From: SIG607 sp045537575
GTDB taxonomy: Bacteria > Bacillota > Clostridia > Oscillospirales > Acutalibacteraceae
DNA: 21,557 bases
NCBI GenBank assembly: GCA_045537575.1
Contig: JAZSPU010000015.1
Location: 1-21,557, forward strand
Reading direction: 5' to 3'
Shown piece after piece: positions 1-6,375 of this stretch. Within the stretch, counting starts at the first letter, position 1; every line of letters begins with the position of its first letter. The position numbers and the translations under genes are program-made. The notes beneath the pieces were generated by a model that was given only the letters and a program-made list of their open reading frames with translations, had not been told where the DNA came from and made no database searches.

Positions 1-20
1 GTTTTAAACTTTCTTGCCAT
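1..20 (-). CDS. Start of a leftward gene, possibly pyruvate:ferredoxin oxidoreductase (partial)
   Basis: Only the first six codons and part of the seventh are present, reading M-A-R-K-F-K-(T) from an ATG at 20-18. A strong AAGGGGG ribosome site (36-30) lies nine bases upstream and a good promoter lies further back, so a real gene start is well supported. The peptide matches my recollection of the N-terminus of clostridial pyruvate:ferredoxin oxidoreductases (M-x-K-x-K-T-M-D-G-N), but seven residues are far too few to prove identity. If correct, the enzyme would convert pyruvate and CoA to acetyl-CoA with reduction of ferredoxin. Confidence 0.45.
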
Positions 21-47
21 GGATAAAATCCCCCTTATATAATGGTG

Positions 48-71
48 GAGAATGTCTTAAGACATATTCTC
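48..71 (-). promoter_or_regulatory. Palindrome in the leader of the leftward gene
   Basis: A perfect 14-bp palindrome, ATGTCTTAAGACAT (52-65), lies inside an outer GAGAAT/ATTCTC repeat (48-53 and 66-71). On the minus strand it falls a few bases after the expected transcription start and ends 12 bases before the ribosome site. It could be an operator at +1 or an mRNA hairpin close to the ribosome site. Its function is unknown. Confidence 0.5.
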
Positions 72-81
72 ATACGCTAAC

Positions 82-110
82 ATTTTAACACTTTTCGTCA
101 GTTATGTAAA
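82..110 (-). promoter_or_regulatory. Promoter for the leftward gene at 20
   Basis: On the minus strand TTTACA (110-105) and TAAAAT (87-82) are separated by exactly 17 bases. The transcript would start near 75 and carry a leader of about 55 nt containing the 48-71 palindrome. Confidence 0.65.
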
Positions 111-154
111 TAGTAAAAACGAAAAAAATTTAAAAATTCAGATTTTTTTAACAG

Positions 155-643
155 TTACTTAACTTTTTTGAGAGCAATATCATAAAATTCGGCAGAAAAA
201 TTTCCATTTTCGTCTTTTATGCTTATGGGAAGTCCTGCAGGAGTTAAAAGGTAACGGTATTTTCCAAAATCCGTCTTAACGTCAACAAAGTAATTTCCGC
301 CGTCATTTTCCGTTTTATAGTCCTCTGTGTCAAAAAACTCGGTTATATCGTAAAGGAGCTCAAAAACCGAAGTGTTTTTGCTTTTTATTTCTTTTTCAAG
401 AGTTCCTAAATATACCTTTATACCGTTTTTATCCGCCTTTTCGCCAAAGCCCTTTATCTGCCCGTCAATAACGCTGTACTCGGCTCCCTGCTGACTTACA
501 TCGCAAAGTATATGGTATTCCTTATCAAAATAAAAAATATGCGCCTTATAGCTTAATCCCCTATTTACCACCCTTACGTTCTTTTCTAAAGAGCAGGAAC
601 ATAAAAGCACGAGACTAAGCAAAGCGCATATAATTTTTTTCAT
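155..643 (-). CDS. Putative lipoprotein of unknown function
   Basis: A 162-residue protein with a short basic N-terminus, a hydrophobic stretch and a lipobox L-C-S-C that puts the lipidated cysteine at residue 17, so it should be anchored to the outer face of the membrane. The mature part is rich in beta-type alternation (for example GNYFVDVKTDFGKYRYLLT) and looks like a small LolA-like sheet domain, but I do not recognise a family. The ATG directly follows the TAA of nnr with no spacing, and its ribosome site (AGGGGAG) lies inside the end of nnr, so translation is probably coupled. It is the last gene of the 2628-155 operon. A weak A/T-rich hairpin near 125-150 may end the transcript. Confidence 0.7.
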   Translation of the reverse strand: MKKIICALLSLVLLCSCSLEKNVRVVNRGLSYKAHIFYFDKEYHILCDVSQQGAEYSVIDGQIKGFGEKADKNGIKVYLGTLEKEIKSKNTSVFELLYDITEFFDTEDYKTENDGGNYFVDVKTDFGKYRYLLTPAGLPISIKDENGNFSAEFYDIALKKVK

Positions 644-2116
644 TTATATCTCCCCTAAAGCTTTGTAAACTTCGGGAAGGAAAGAAACCGTATCTGTAGG
701 AAGTGCTGAAATTTCACCGTATTTTTCACTTGCCATATCCCCTGCCGCGCCGTGAACGTAAACGCTGCTAACGGCAATATCTTGGCTATCGGGTAAAATA
801 CAGGCAATACCGCCCATAATTCCCGAAAGCACGTCACCGCTTCCGCCTGTTGCCATACCTGCGTTGCCGGTAAGATTAAAATAAACTTTACCCTTACTTG
901 CAACTACAGTAATATTGCCCTTTAAAACTACGGTACAGCCAAGATTTTCGGCAAGTTTTTTCGCATATCCGATACGGTCATTTTCTATAGCTTCCACACT
1001 CACACCGCAAAGCCTTGACATTTCGGCAGGATGCGGAGTCAGTATAATATCTGCTCCCGAATGTTTTATACATTCTATGTGAGAAGCTATAAGATTTAGA
1101 CCATCAGCATCAATAATAAGCTTTCCTTTATAGTTTTCGATAACCTCTTTAAGAAGTTTTTTAGAAAATTCACTTACACCCAGTCCGCATCCGATAACTA
1201 CAGCCTTTGCACCAAGAAGCGCCTTTTCTACTACTTCTTTTGGGTTATGGCTCTCGTTATATACGTTACACACCGCTTCGGGAGCGCTTAAAGTAACAAT
1301 AGGATAAATGCTTTCGGGAAGGGTAACCTTTGCAAGACCTACCCCGCTTCTTAAAGCCGCTTTTACGCTAAGCACTGCCGCCCCCGCCATACCGAAACTA
1401 CCGCAGATAAGAGACAAAGTGCCAAAGCTACCCTTATGGGTGTTAGGACTTCTTTTTTCAAAGAAGGGCGCGGGAATAATTTCGCCCACTTCCTCTATAC
1501 CGTCAAAGGCACTAGGCGGAGTAGATATATCCACCGTCACACATTCGCCGTAAAACTCGGCGGCAGGATACAAAACCGAAGAAGGCTTTCTCGCTATAAA
1601 GGTAGTTGTCAAATCAGCCTTTACGGCAATTTTCACCTCATTACTGTCGGCAAAAATACCCGACGGTATATCAAGAGCAATTTTCACAGCGCTGCTGCTG
1701 TTTATTGCTTTAATAATCTCAGCATATTTTTCATCTATGTCGCGGGAAAGACCGATTCCGAAAAGAGCGTCGATTATTATATCGGCTTCATAAAGATAAG
1801 AGGCTTCAAAAGAGGTAACCTCTCCGAAAAAACGGGCGGCCATTTCCTTTGCAGTATCGGTAGAAGGCTCATCAGTTTTTAAAACACGAACAAAAGCGCC
1901 CTCGTTTTCAAGAAGACGTGCTACCGCGTAACCGTCACCGCCGTTATTTCCTACCCCTGCTACTATAACCACGGTTTTACCGACTACTTCCATTCTTTTA
2001 AGAATTTCCTTTACCGCGCCAATTCCTGCGTTTTCCATCATAGTAAGATATGAAATTCCAAAAGAGTTAGCATTCTGTTCAATTTTTCTTATATTTAAAG
2101 AAGAAAAAACTTTCAT
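644..2116 (-). CDS. nnr: Bifunctional NAD(P)H-hydrate repair enzyme Nnr (epimerase and dehydratase)
   Basis: A 490-residue fusion of the usual size. The N-terminal half (about 1-215) is the YjeF-N/NnrE epimerase, with a GVGNNGGDG nucleotide loop at 54-62 and LDIPSG at 148-153. The C-terminal half (about 225-490) is the NnrD ADP-dependent dehydratase of the ribokinase-like fold, with HKGSFG at 227-232, LTPHPAEMSRL at 359-369 and NAGMATGGSGDVLSG at 418-432. Together they convert S- and R-NAD(P)HX, damaged hydrated cofactors, back to NAD(P)H in the cytoplasm. The start ATG overlaps the TAA of the preceding gene by one base (TAATG), indicating translational coupling. The next gene, a lipoprotein, follows without a gap. 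Family assignment is firm; nothing in the key motifs is missing. Confidence 0.96.
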   Translation of the reverse strand: MKVFSSLNIRKIEQNANSFGISYLTMMENAGIGAVKEILKRMEVVGKTVVIVAGVGNNGGDGYAVARLLENEGAFVRVLKTDEPSTDTAKEMAARFFGEVTSFEASYLYEADIIIDALFGIGLSRDIDEKYAEIIKAINSSSAVKIALDIPSGIFADSNEVKIAVKADLTTTFIARKPSSVLYPAAEFYGECVTVDISTPPSAFDGIEEVGEIIPAPFFEKRSPNTHKGSFGTLSLICGSFGMAGAAVLSVKAALRSGVGLAKVTLPESIYPIVTLSAPEAVCNVYNESHNPKEVVEKALLGAKAVVIGCGLGVSEFSKKLLKEVIENYKGKLIIDADGLNLIASHIECIKHSGADIILTPHPAEMSRLCGVSVEAIENDRIGYAKKLAENLGCTVVLKGNITVVASKGKVYFNLTGNAGMATGGSGDVLSGIMGGIACILPDSQDIAVSSVYVHGAAGDMASEKYGEISALPTDTVSFLPEVYKALGEI

Positions 2117-2628
2117 TATTTAAAAGCCTCTCTTGCTACCAGTTTATTCAAAAACGGCAACATATTCTCACGCATCTTTTGAGGCAGCTGCATAACAAGA
2201 CACACCTTACCCGCTGCCTTGTGCTTAAATACAACACAGTAAACGTCGCTGTCTGTTGCATTACAGTAAATATTCTTCTTATCGTAATTTCCCTTTTCAT
2301 AAAGCGCACAGCCCTTTTCGTAGGGTTCGATTTTTTCAATATCACTGCACTTAAAAGAAATAAGACGCTTACGGTTTGATTTACTGGTTATCATATCAAC
2401 GTCCATTTCGCCGTTGGTTAAGATATACTCATATTCAACGTTAAGCATTTTTGAAAGCTTTACGCCCATAAAAAGAGCTACGCCTGTCAAAACTAAAGGC
2501 ATAGGAAGGCGCAGTAATAAAAAAGATGCTACAGAAATAGCAATAATTGATAACCACAAAAAGATTAACGCACCTTTTGCTTTAGCATCTTTACGCATAC
2601 TTATAAGATGTTCGCTGTAACTGTCCAT
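2116..2628 (-). CDS. Small membrane protein, resembles DUF6106
   Basis: I place the start at 2628 because GGAGG (2640-2636) lies seven bases upstream; a longer reading to 2703 would begin in the promoter. The 170-residue protein starts MDSYSEHLIS, has two likely membrane helices (about 19-38 and 42-58), then a cytoplasmic beta-rich domain with LNVEYEYILTNGEMDVD at 62-78 and a basic SNRKR at 84-88. This order matches my recollection of the Clostridia family DUF6106 (two helices followed by a PH-like domain), which I cannot verify. It is the first gene of an operon with nnr and a lipoprotein. No function is known. Confidence 0.8.
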   Translation of the reverse strand: MDSYSEHLISMRKDAKAKGALIFLWLSIIAISVASFLLLRLPMPLVLTGVALFMGVKLSKMLNVEYEYILTNGEMDVDMITSKSNRKRLISFKCSDIEKIEPYEKGCALYEKGNYDKKNIYCNATDSDVYCVVFKHKAAGKVCLVMQLPQKMRENMLPFLNKLVAREAFK

Positions 2629-2674
2629 ATTTTTTCCTCCGTCAAGAATAAGAATTGAATAAATTATATATACT

Positions 2675-2703
2675 ATTATATATAATTTCGGTTCTACTTG
2701 CAA
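2675..2703 (-). promoter_or_regulatory. Promoter of the DUF6106-like/nnr operon
   Basis: Minus-strand TTGCAA (2703-2698), a 17-base spacer and a perfect TATAAT (2680-2675). The -35 hexamer is self-complementary and is the same six base pairs used by the divergent promoter. A second TATAAT on the minus strand at 2668-2663 is an alternative -10. Confidence 0.75.
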
Positions 2704-2726
2704 TATAAATTATAATATTGTATAAT
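2698..2726 (+). promoter_or_regulatory. Promoter of the PqqD-like/ABC exporter operon
   Basis: TTGCAA (2698-2703), a 17-base spacer and a perfect TATAAT (2721-2726). It shares its -35 with the leftward promoter, so the two polymerases should exclude each other. Confidence 0.78.
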
Positions 2727-2757
2727 AAAAAAGAAATATGTACTGGAGGAAACGTAT

Positions 2758-3021
2758 ATGAAAATCAAAGAAGGCTTCATTTTACGCACAGTTGCAGGAC
2801 AAAACGTGGTTGTTCCCGTTGGAAGCAACGCGCTTAATTTCAATGCGGCAATTACACTTAACGAAACCGCCGCTTTTTTGTGGAAACAGCTTGAAAACGA
2901 AAAGACAGAAGAAGAATTATTGACAGCTCTTACCGATGAATATGAAATTGACAATGCATCGGCAAAAAGCGATATAACAGTTTTTCTTAACGTTTTAAGG
3001 GAGCACGAGATAATTGAATAA
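2758..3021 (+). CDS. PqqD-like small protein (possible RiPP recognition element)
   Basis: An 87-residue protein with the PqqD-family pattern: an N-terminal beta region with a short turn (VVVPVGSNALNFN, 17-29), the central LNETAAFLW motif at 34-42, and C-terminal helices with LxxxYEID and a VLREHEII ending. PqqD domains fold as a winged helix and, in characterised systems, bind leader peptides of ribosomally made peptides and present them to modifying enzymes. The ribosome site GGAGG (2745-2749) lies eight bases before the ATG. The downstream exporter gene overlaps its end by eight bases, so the two are translated together. No radical SAM partner or precursor peptide is visible nearby, so a role in peptide modification is inference only. 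Confidence 0.85.
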   Translation: MKIKEGFILRTVAGQNVVVPVGSNALNFNAAITLNETAAFLWKQLENEKTEEELLTALTDEYEIDNASAKSDITVFLNVLREHEIIE

Positions 3022-4672
3022 GCCCTCCCCCACAGTAAAAAAGTTATTAAAAAATGCGCTATCGGGACAAAAAGGAAGAATCTTCATTTCCTCTTTTTTG
3101 TCCGTTCTTGCTTCTGTTACCTTCGTTTTTCTTGCTCTTGTTTCCAAAAAAATAATAGATATTGCCACAGCGGACAAGCAACAAAATTTCACTCTGCTGA
3201 GCATAACCGTTATTGCTGTTATTTTGTTGCAGGCAGTTTTTTCGGCTGCCGTTTCCCACCTTAAAACAGCCGCTTCAGGAAGGATTGCAATCAGCATCAA
3301 AAAAAATCTTTTTGCTACTGTTTTAAACAAAAATTACAGCGAAATAAGTAAGTATCATTCGGGAGATTTGCTCACCCGTTTTTCTTCCGACGTTGACGTA
3401 GTTTCCTCTTCCCTTTCTTCCCTTGCACCTGCCATTACTTCAATTATTGCAAAAATCATTTCGGGCGCTGTTGCCATTTTAATCATTGACTGGAAATTTG
3501 CCAGCGCACTTATCGTTTTGGGAATTTTAGTTCCCTTTGTTTGCAAACTAATCGGAAGAAGATACCGTTCCTTACATAAAAACTATCAGCAAAGCGAAAG
3601 CAGACTTCGTTCGTTTTTACAGGAGAACTTCAAAAATTTAGCGATTATCAAATCCTTTTCTTCACTTTCTCCTACCAATAAAAAACTTTCTGCTTTGCAA
3701 AAAGAAAATTACGACCTAAAGATTACCAGAAATACTCTTAATATTATCTATTCAACAGGACTTTCCCTGTTTTTTACCTTAGGCTACTTCCTTGTTCTTT
3801 TATGGGGCGCTAAAGGGCTTCAGGCAGGTATTGTTACATACGGCTCACTAATCGCCTTTTTACAGATTATTTCTCAGCTTCGCGCTCCCCTTCAAAGTAT
3901 TTCCTCAATTGCTCCTGCATATTTCAGTATGACGGCATCTGCCGAAAGACTTACGGAATTACAGGATTTGGAGGACGAAATACTCCCCTTGCACAAGGAT
4001 GTCTTTGATGCTATAAATGACGTTTTCACCTCTATTGATGCAAAAAACCTTTCCTTTTCCTACGGAGATATACCTATTTTGAGCGACTGCACCTTTAGTA
4101 TTGAAAGAGGAAGCATTACGGTCATTACAGGGGAATCCGGCGTAGGTAAAAGTACCCTTTTCAGATTACTTCTTGGCTATTTAAGCGGCGAAGGAAGTCT
4201 TAAATTCGACAGCAAATACGATATTAATTCCTCAACACGCGCCTTTTTCTCCTACGTTCCTCAGGGAAATATGATTCTCTCGGGCACCATAAGAGAAAAT
4301 CTTACTCTATGCTGTAATAACGCTACAGAAGAAAAAATTAAATCTGCAATTGATACTGCTGTGCTTACGCGTTGGATAGATTCACTCCCCGATGGTCTTG
4401 ATACCTTTATCGGCGAAGACGGTCTTGGTGTTTCAGAAGGACAAGCAAGTAGAATCGCCCTTGCGAGAGCTCTGCTTTGCGACACTCCCGTGTTGCTTCT
4501 TGATGAAGCCACCGCCGCTCTTGACAGCAAAACCGAAAACCAGTTGCTTATTAATATTAAAAAGCTTAAAGATAAAACCGTTCTTCTTGTAACCCACAGA
4601 ACACTCAGCGCTGATATTTGCGATAATCACCTTCATCTTGAAGGCAAAAAACTAATAACCATAAAAAAATAA
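3014..4672 (+). CDS. ABC exporter, fused membrane and ATPase domains
   Basis: A 552-residue half-transporter. The membrane domain (about 20-310) has six hydrophobic segments and the coupling-region HSGDLLTRFSSDV at 115-127, typical of ABC type-1 exporters. The ATPase domain has Walker A GESGVGKST at 373-381, Q-loop YVPQGN with Gln417, a signature VSEGQ at 473-477 in place of the usual LSGGQ, Walker B VLLLDE at 493-498 and the switch His528. No N-terminal C39 peptidase is present. The start is TTG at 3014, preceded by AAGGGAG (2997-3003) and overlapping the PqqD-like gene by eight bases; no better start exists nearby. Coupling to a PqqD-like gene suggests export of a modified peptide, but drug or lipid export is equally possible. 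It would act as a homodimer in the membrane. Confidence 0.9.
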   Translation: MNKPSPTVKKLLKNALSGQKGRIFISSFLSVLASVTFVFLALVSKKIIDIATADKQQNFTLLSITVIAVILLQAVFSAAVSHLKTAASGRIAISIKKNLFATVLNKNYSEISKYHSGDLLTRFSSDVDVVSSSLSSLAPAITSIIAKIISGAVAILIIDWKFASALIVLGILVPFVCKLIGRRYRSLHKNYQQSESRLRSFLQENFKNLAIIKSFSSLSPTNKKLSALQKENYDLKITRNTLNIIYSTGLSLFFTLGYFLVLLWGAKGLQAGIVTYGSLIAFLQIISQLRAPLQSISSIAPAYFSMTASAERLTELQDLEDEILPLHKDVFDAINDVFTSIDAKNLSFSYGDIPILSDCTFSIERGSITVITGESGVGKSTLFRLLLGYLSGEGSLKFDSKYDINSSTRAFFSYVPQGNMILSGTIRENLTLCCNNATEEKIKSAIDTAVLTRWIDSLPDGLDTFIGEDGLGVSEGQASRIALARALLCDTPVLLLDEATAALDSKTENQLLINIKKLKDKTVLLVTHRTLSADICDNHLHLEGKKLITIKK

Positions 4673-4695
4673 GAGGCATCGCCTCTTATTTTTTT
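4663..4695. terminator. Bidirectional terminator between the ABC exporter and the HPr-like gene
   Basis: A perfect 15-bp inverted repeat (4663-4677 and 4681-4695) with a 3-base loop; the GC core AAGAGGC/GCCTCTT is flanked by seven A and seven T. It has a T-run on both strands. The TAA of the ABC gene (4670-4672) and the TAA of the HPr-like gene (4688-4686) both lie inside the stem. Confidence 0.93.
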
Positions 4696-4916
4696 ACTAT
4701 GTATTCATCTATTTCCTCTAAAAAGGTTTCGTCGTCTGTTTCGGCAGTAATGGTAACGGGCTTTGTAAGGTCAAGACTTAAAACACCCATCATTGATTTG
4801 CCGTTCACAAGATATTTGCCCGAGCTTAAATCAACGTCATAATCTTTTTGGCTCATTTTAGCTACAAAGAGATTTACGTTTTCAATATTATTTAAAAGAA
4901 CTTGCGCGGTAATCAT
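4686..4916 (-). CDS. HPr-like protein lacking the active-site histidine
   Basis: A 76-residue protein starting MITAQVLLNN; the start at 4916 is chosen because GGAGG lies just upstream (ATGGAGGTTTTTCTATG). The C-terminal half keeps the HPr pattern KSMMGVLSLDL at 40-50, equivalent to the regulatory Ser46 region, with Ser41 as the candidate serine. The canonical loop around His15 (G-x-H-A-R-P) is replaced by IENVNLFVAK with no histidine; there is no His anywhere in the protein. It therefore cannot carry out PTS phosphotransfer as HPr does and may be a regulatory paralogue, as Crh is in Bacillus. Stand-alone gene with its own strong promoter. Confidence 0.85.
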   Translation of the reverse strand: MITAQVLLNNIENVNLFVAKMSQKDYDVDLSSGKYLVNGKSMMGVLSLDLTKPVTITAETDDETFLEEIDEYIVKK

Positions 4917-4947
4917 AGAAAAACCTCCATATAGTCTTCTAGGGTTT

Positions 4948-4976
4948 ATCTTACTCTTTTTTTCAGCAAAAGTCAA
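4948..4976 (-). promoter_or_regulatory. Promoter of the HPr-like gene
   Basis: Minus-strand TTGACT (4976-4971), 17-base spacer, TAAGAT (4953-4948). It is back to back with the mtaB promoter, the two -35 hexamers being only three bases apart. Confidence 0.78.
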
Positions 4977-4979
4977 GTA

Positions 4980-5008
4980 TTGCAAACTTGAGCGTTTTAT
5001 AGTAAAAT
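4980..5008 (+). promoter_or_regulatory. Promoter of mtaB
   Basis: TTGCAA (4980-4985), 17-base spacer, TAAAAT (5003-5008). The start codon at 5028 leaves a very short leader that still includes the GGAG ribosome site (5017-5020). An in-frame ATG at 5007 lies within the -10 box and so is not the start. Confidence 0.7.
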
Positions 5009-5027
5009 GTATCTTTGGAGTGATAAT

Positions 5028-6314
5028 ATGAAAATCGGCTTTTTTACTTTAGGCTGTAAAGTTAATCAATACGAAACTCAGGTTATGCGTGAGTTATTCG
5101 AAAAGCAGGGCGACATTGTTATAACCGATGCCGCTCTATGTGACGTTTTTATAATAAACTCCTGTACCGTAACAGCCGAAAGTGACAGAAAAACCCGACA
5201 GATGCTAAGAAAATACCGTGCCATTTGCAAGGGCGTAATGGTTCTTACAGGCTGTATGCCTCAGGCCTTTCCCGATATAGCTGATAAACTGCCCGAAGCA
5301 GATATTATTGTGGGAAATACTAACCCTAAGGAAATTCCCCTTTTAGTTAAAAGGTTTTTAGAAAACGGCGAAAGAATCGTAAAAATCGAAAAACACGAAA
5401 GAAATGAAAGCTTTAATACTCCCGATATAACCGATTTTGAAGAACGCACCCGTGCATTTATGAAAATCGAGGATGGCTGTGACAGATACTGTACCTATTG
5501 CATTATTCCTTTTGCCAGAGGCAGTATTCGTTCAAGAAGTATTGAAAGCATTAAAGAGGAAGCCCGCTTGCTCGGCGAAAAGGGCTTTTGCGAAATTGTG
5601 CTTGTGGGAATAAACCTTACCTCTTACGGAAAAGAAACGGGCAAAAACATATGCGATGCTGTTGACGCAGTATGCGCTGTGCCTTCAATTAAAAGAGTGC
5701 GATTAGGTTCTCTGGAGCCCGACCATATAAGTGACGAAATGCTAAATCGCTTAAAGGCTCAGGAAAAATTCTGTCCGCAGTTTCATCTATCTCTGCAGTC
5801 AGGCTGTGATGCAACACTAAAAAGAATGAACCGCCATTATGACACCGCATTTTACAGAGATTTAGTAAAGCGTATCAGAGAAAGCTTTAGTAGTGCCGCC
5901 ATTACCACCGATATTATGGTAGGCTTTGCGGGAGAAACACAGGAAGAATTTAACAGCAGCCTTAACTTTGCAAAGGAAATCGGCTTTGCTTCTGCCCACG
6001 TTTTCGCCTATTCAAGAAGAGAAGGCACCGTTGCTTATAATATGAAAAATCAAGTAGATAAAAACGAGAAATCACGAAGAAGCAAGGAAATGATAGAAGC
6101 AACCTTAAAAACCCAAAAGGATTTCTTAGAGAATATGATAGGCAAAAGTTGTACCGTGCTTTTTGAAACAAAGGATGACAGCGGATATTATCACGGCTTT
6201 AGCGAAAACTACTGCCAAGTAAAGGTAAAATCCGACAGTCCCGTTACGGGAAAAATTTTAAATATTAAAATAACAGGAAGAGAAAACAACTGCCTTATAG
6301 GCGAAATACAGTAA
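5028..6314 (+). CDS. mtaB: tRNA (t6A37) methylthiotransferase MtaB
   Basis: A 428-residue radical SAM enzyme of normal length that converts N6-threonylcarbamoyladenosine at position 37 of ANN-decoding tRNAs to its 2-methylthio form (ms2t6A). The N-terminal UPF0004 domain carries the three cysteines for the auxiliary [4Fe-4S] cluster: Cys10 (TLGCKVNQYETQ), Cys46 (INSCTVT) and Cys76 (LTGCMPQ). The radical SAM motif is GCDRYCTYC, with Cys151, Cys155 and Cys158, followed by IIPFARG. A C-terminal TRAM-like beta domain (about 370-428) should bind tRNA. TLGCKVNQYET and GxIRSRS favour MtaB over MiaB or RimO. The start at 5028 is set by GGAG at 5017-5020. Monocistronic, with its own promoter and terminator. 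Confidence 0.93.
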   Translation: MKIGFFTLGCKVNQYETQVMRELFEKQGDIVITDAALCDVFIINSCTVTAESDRKTRQMLRKYRAICKGVMVLTGCMPQAFPDIADKLPEADIIVGNTNPKEIPLLVKRFLENGERIVKIEKHERNESFNTPDITDFEERTRAFMKIEDGCDRYCTYCIIPFARGSIRSRSIESIKEEARLLGEKGFCEIVLVGINLTSYGKETGKNICDAVDAVCAVPSIKRVRLGSLEPDHISDEMLNRLKAQEKFCPQFHLSLQSGCDATLKRMNRHYDTAFYRDLVKRIRESFSSAAITTDIMVGFAGETQEEFNSSLNFAKEIGFASAHVFAYSRREGTVAYNMKNQVDKNEKSRRSKEMIEATLKTQKDFLENMIGKSCTVLFETKDDSGYYHGFSENYCQVKVKSDSPVTGKILNIKITGRENNCLIGEIQ

Positions 6315-6375
6315 AAAACTCCTGCAACAAATTCGCTCACGCCCCATAGGGCAGCAATTGTTGCAGGAGTTTTTT
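6313..6375. terminator. Bidirectional terminator with a long, structured loop
   Basis: An 18-bp perfect stem (6313-6330 with 6358-6375) containing ACTCCTGCAACAA and its complement, flanked by A and T runs. The 27-base loop contains a second small hairpin, GCCC-CATA-GGGC (6341-6352). It lies between convergent mtaB and the leftward lipoprotein gene; the mtaB stop codon overlaps its left edge and the lipoprotein stop its right edge. Confidence 0.85.

Noticed and set aside
14..79. Plus-strand TTGCCA-N18-TATAAT at 14-43 and a sporulation-type CATACGCTA at 71-79
   Set aside because: Nothing on the plus strand follows for which they could serve; the bases are explained by the start, leader and promoter of the leftward gene.
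2629..2703. Longer N-terminus for the DUF6106-like protein
   Set aside because: It would start inside the promoter, and GGAGG is correctly placed for the Met at 2628.
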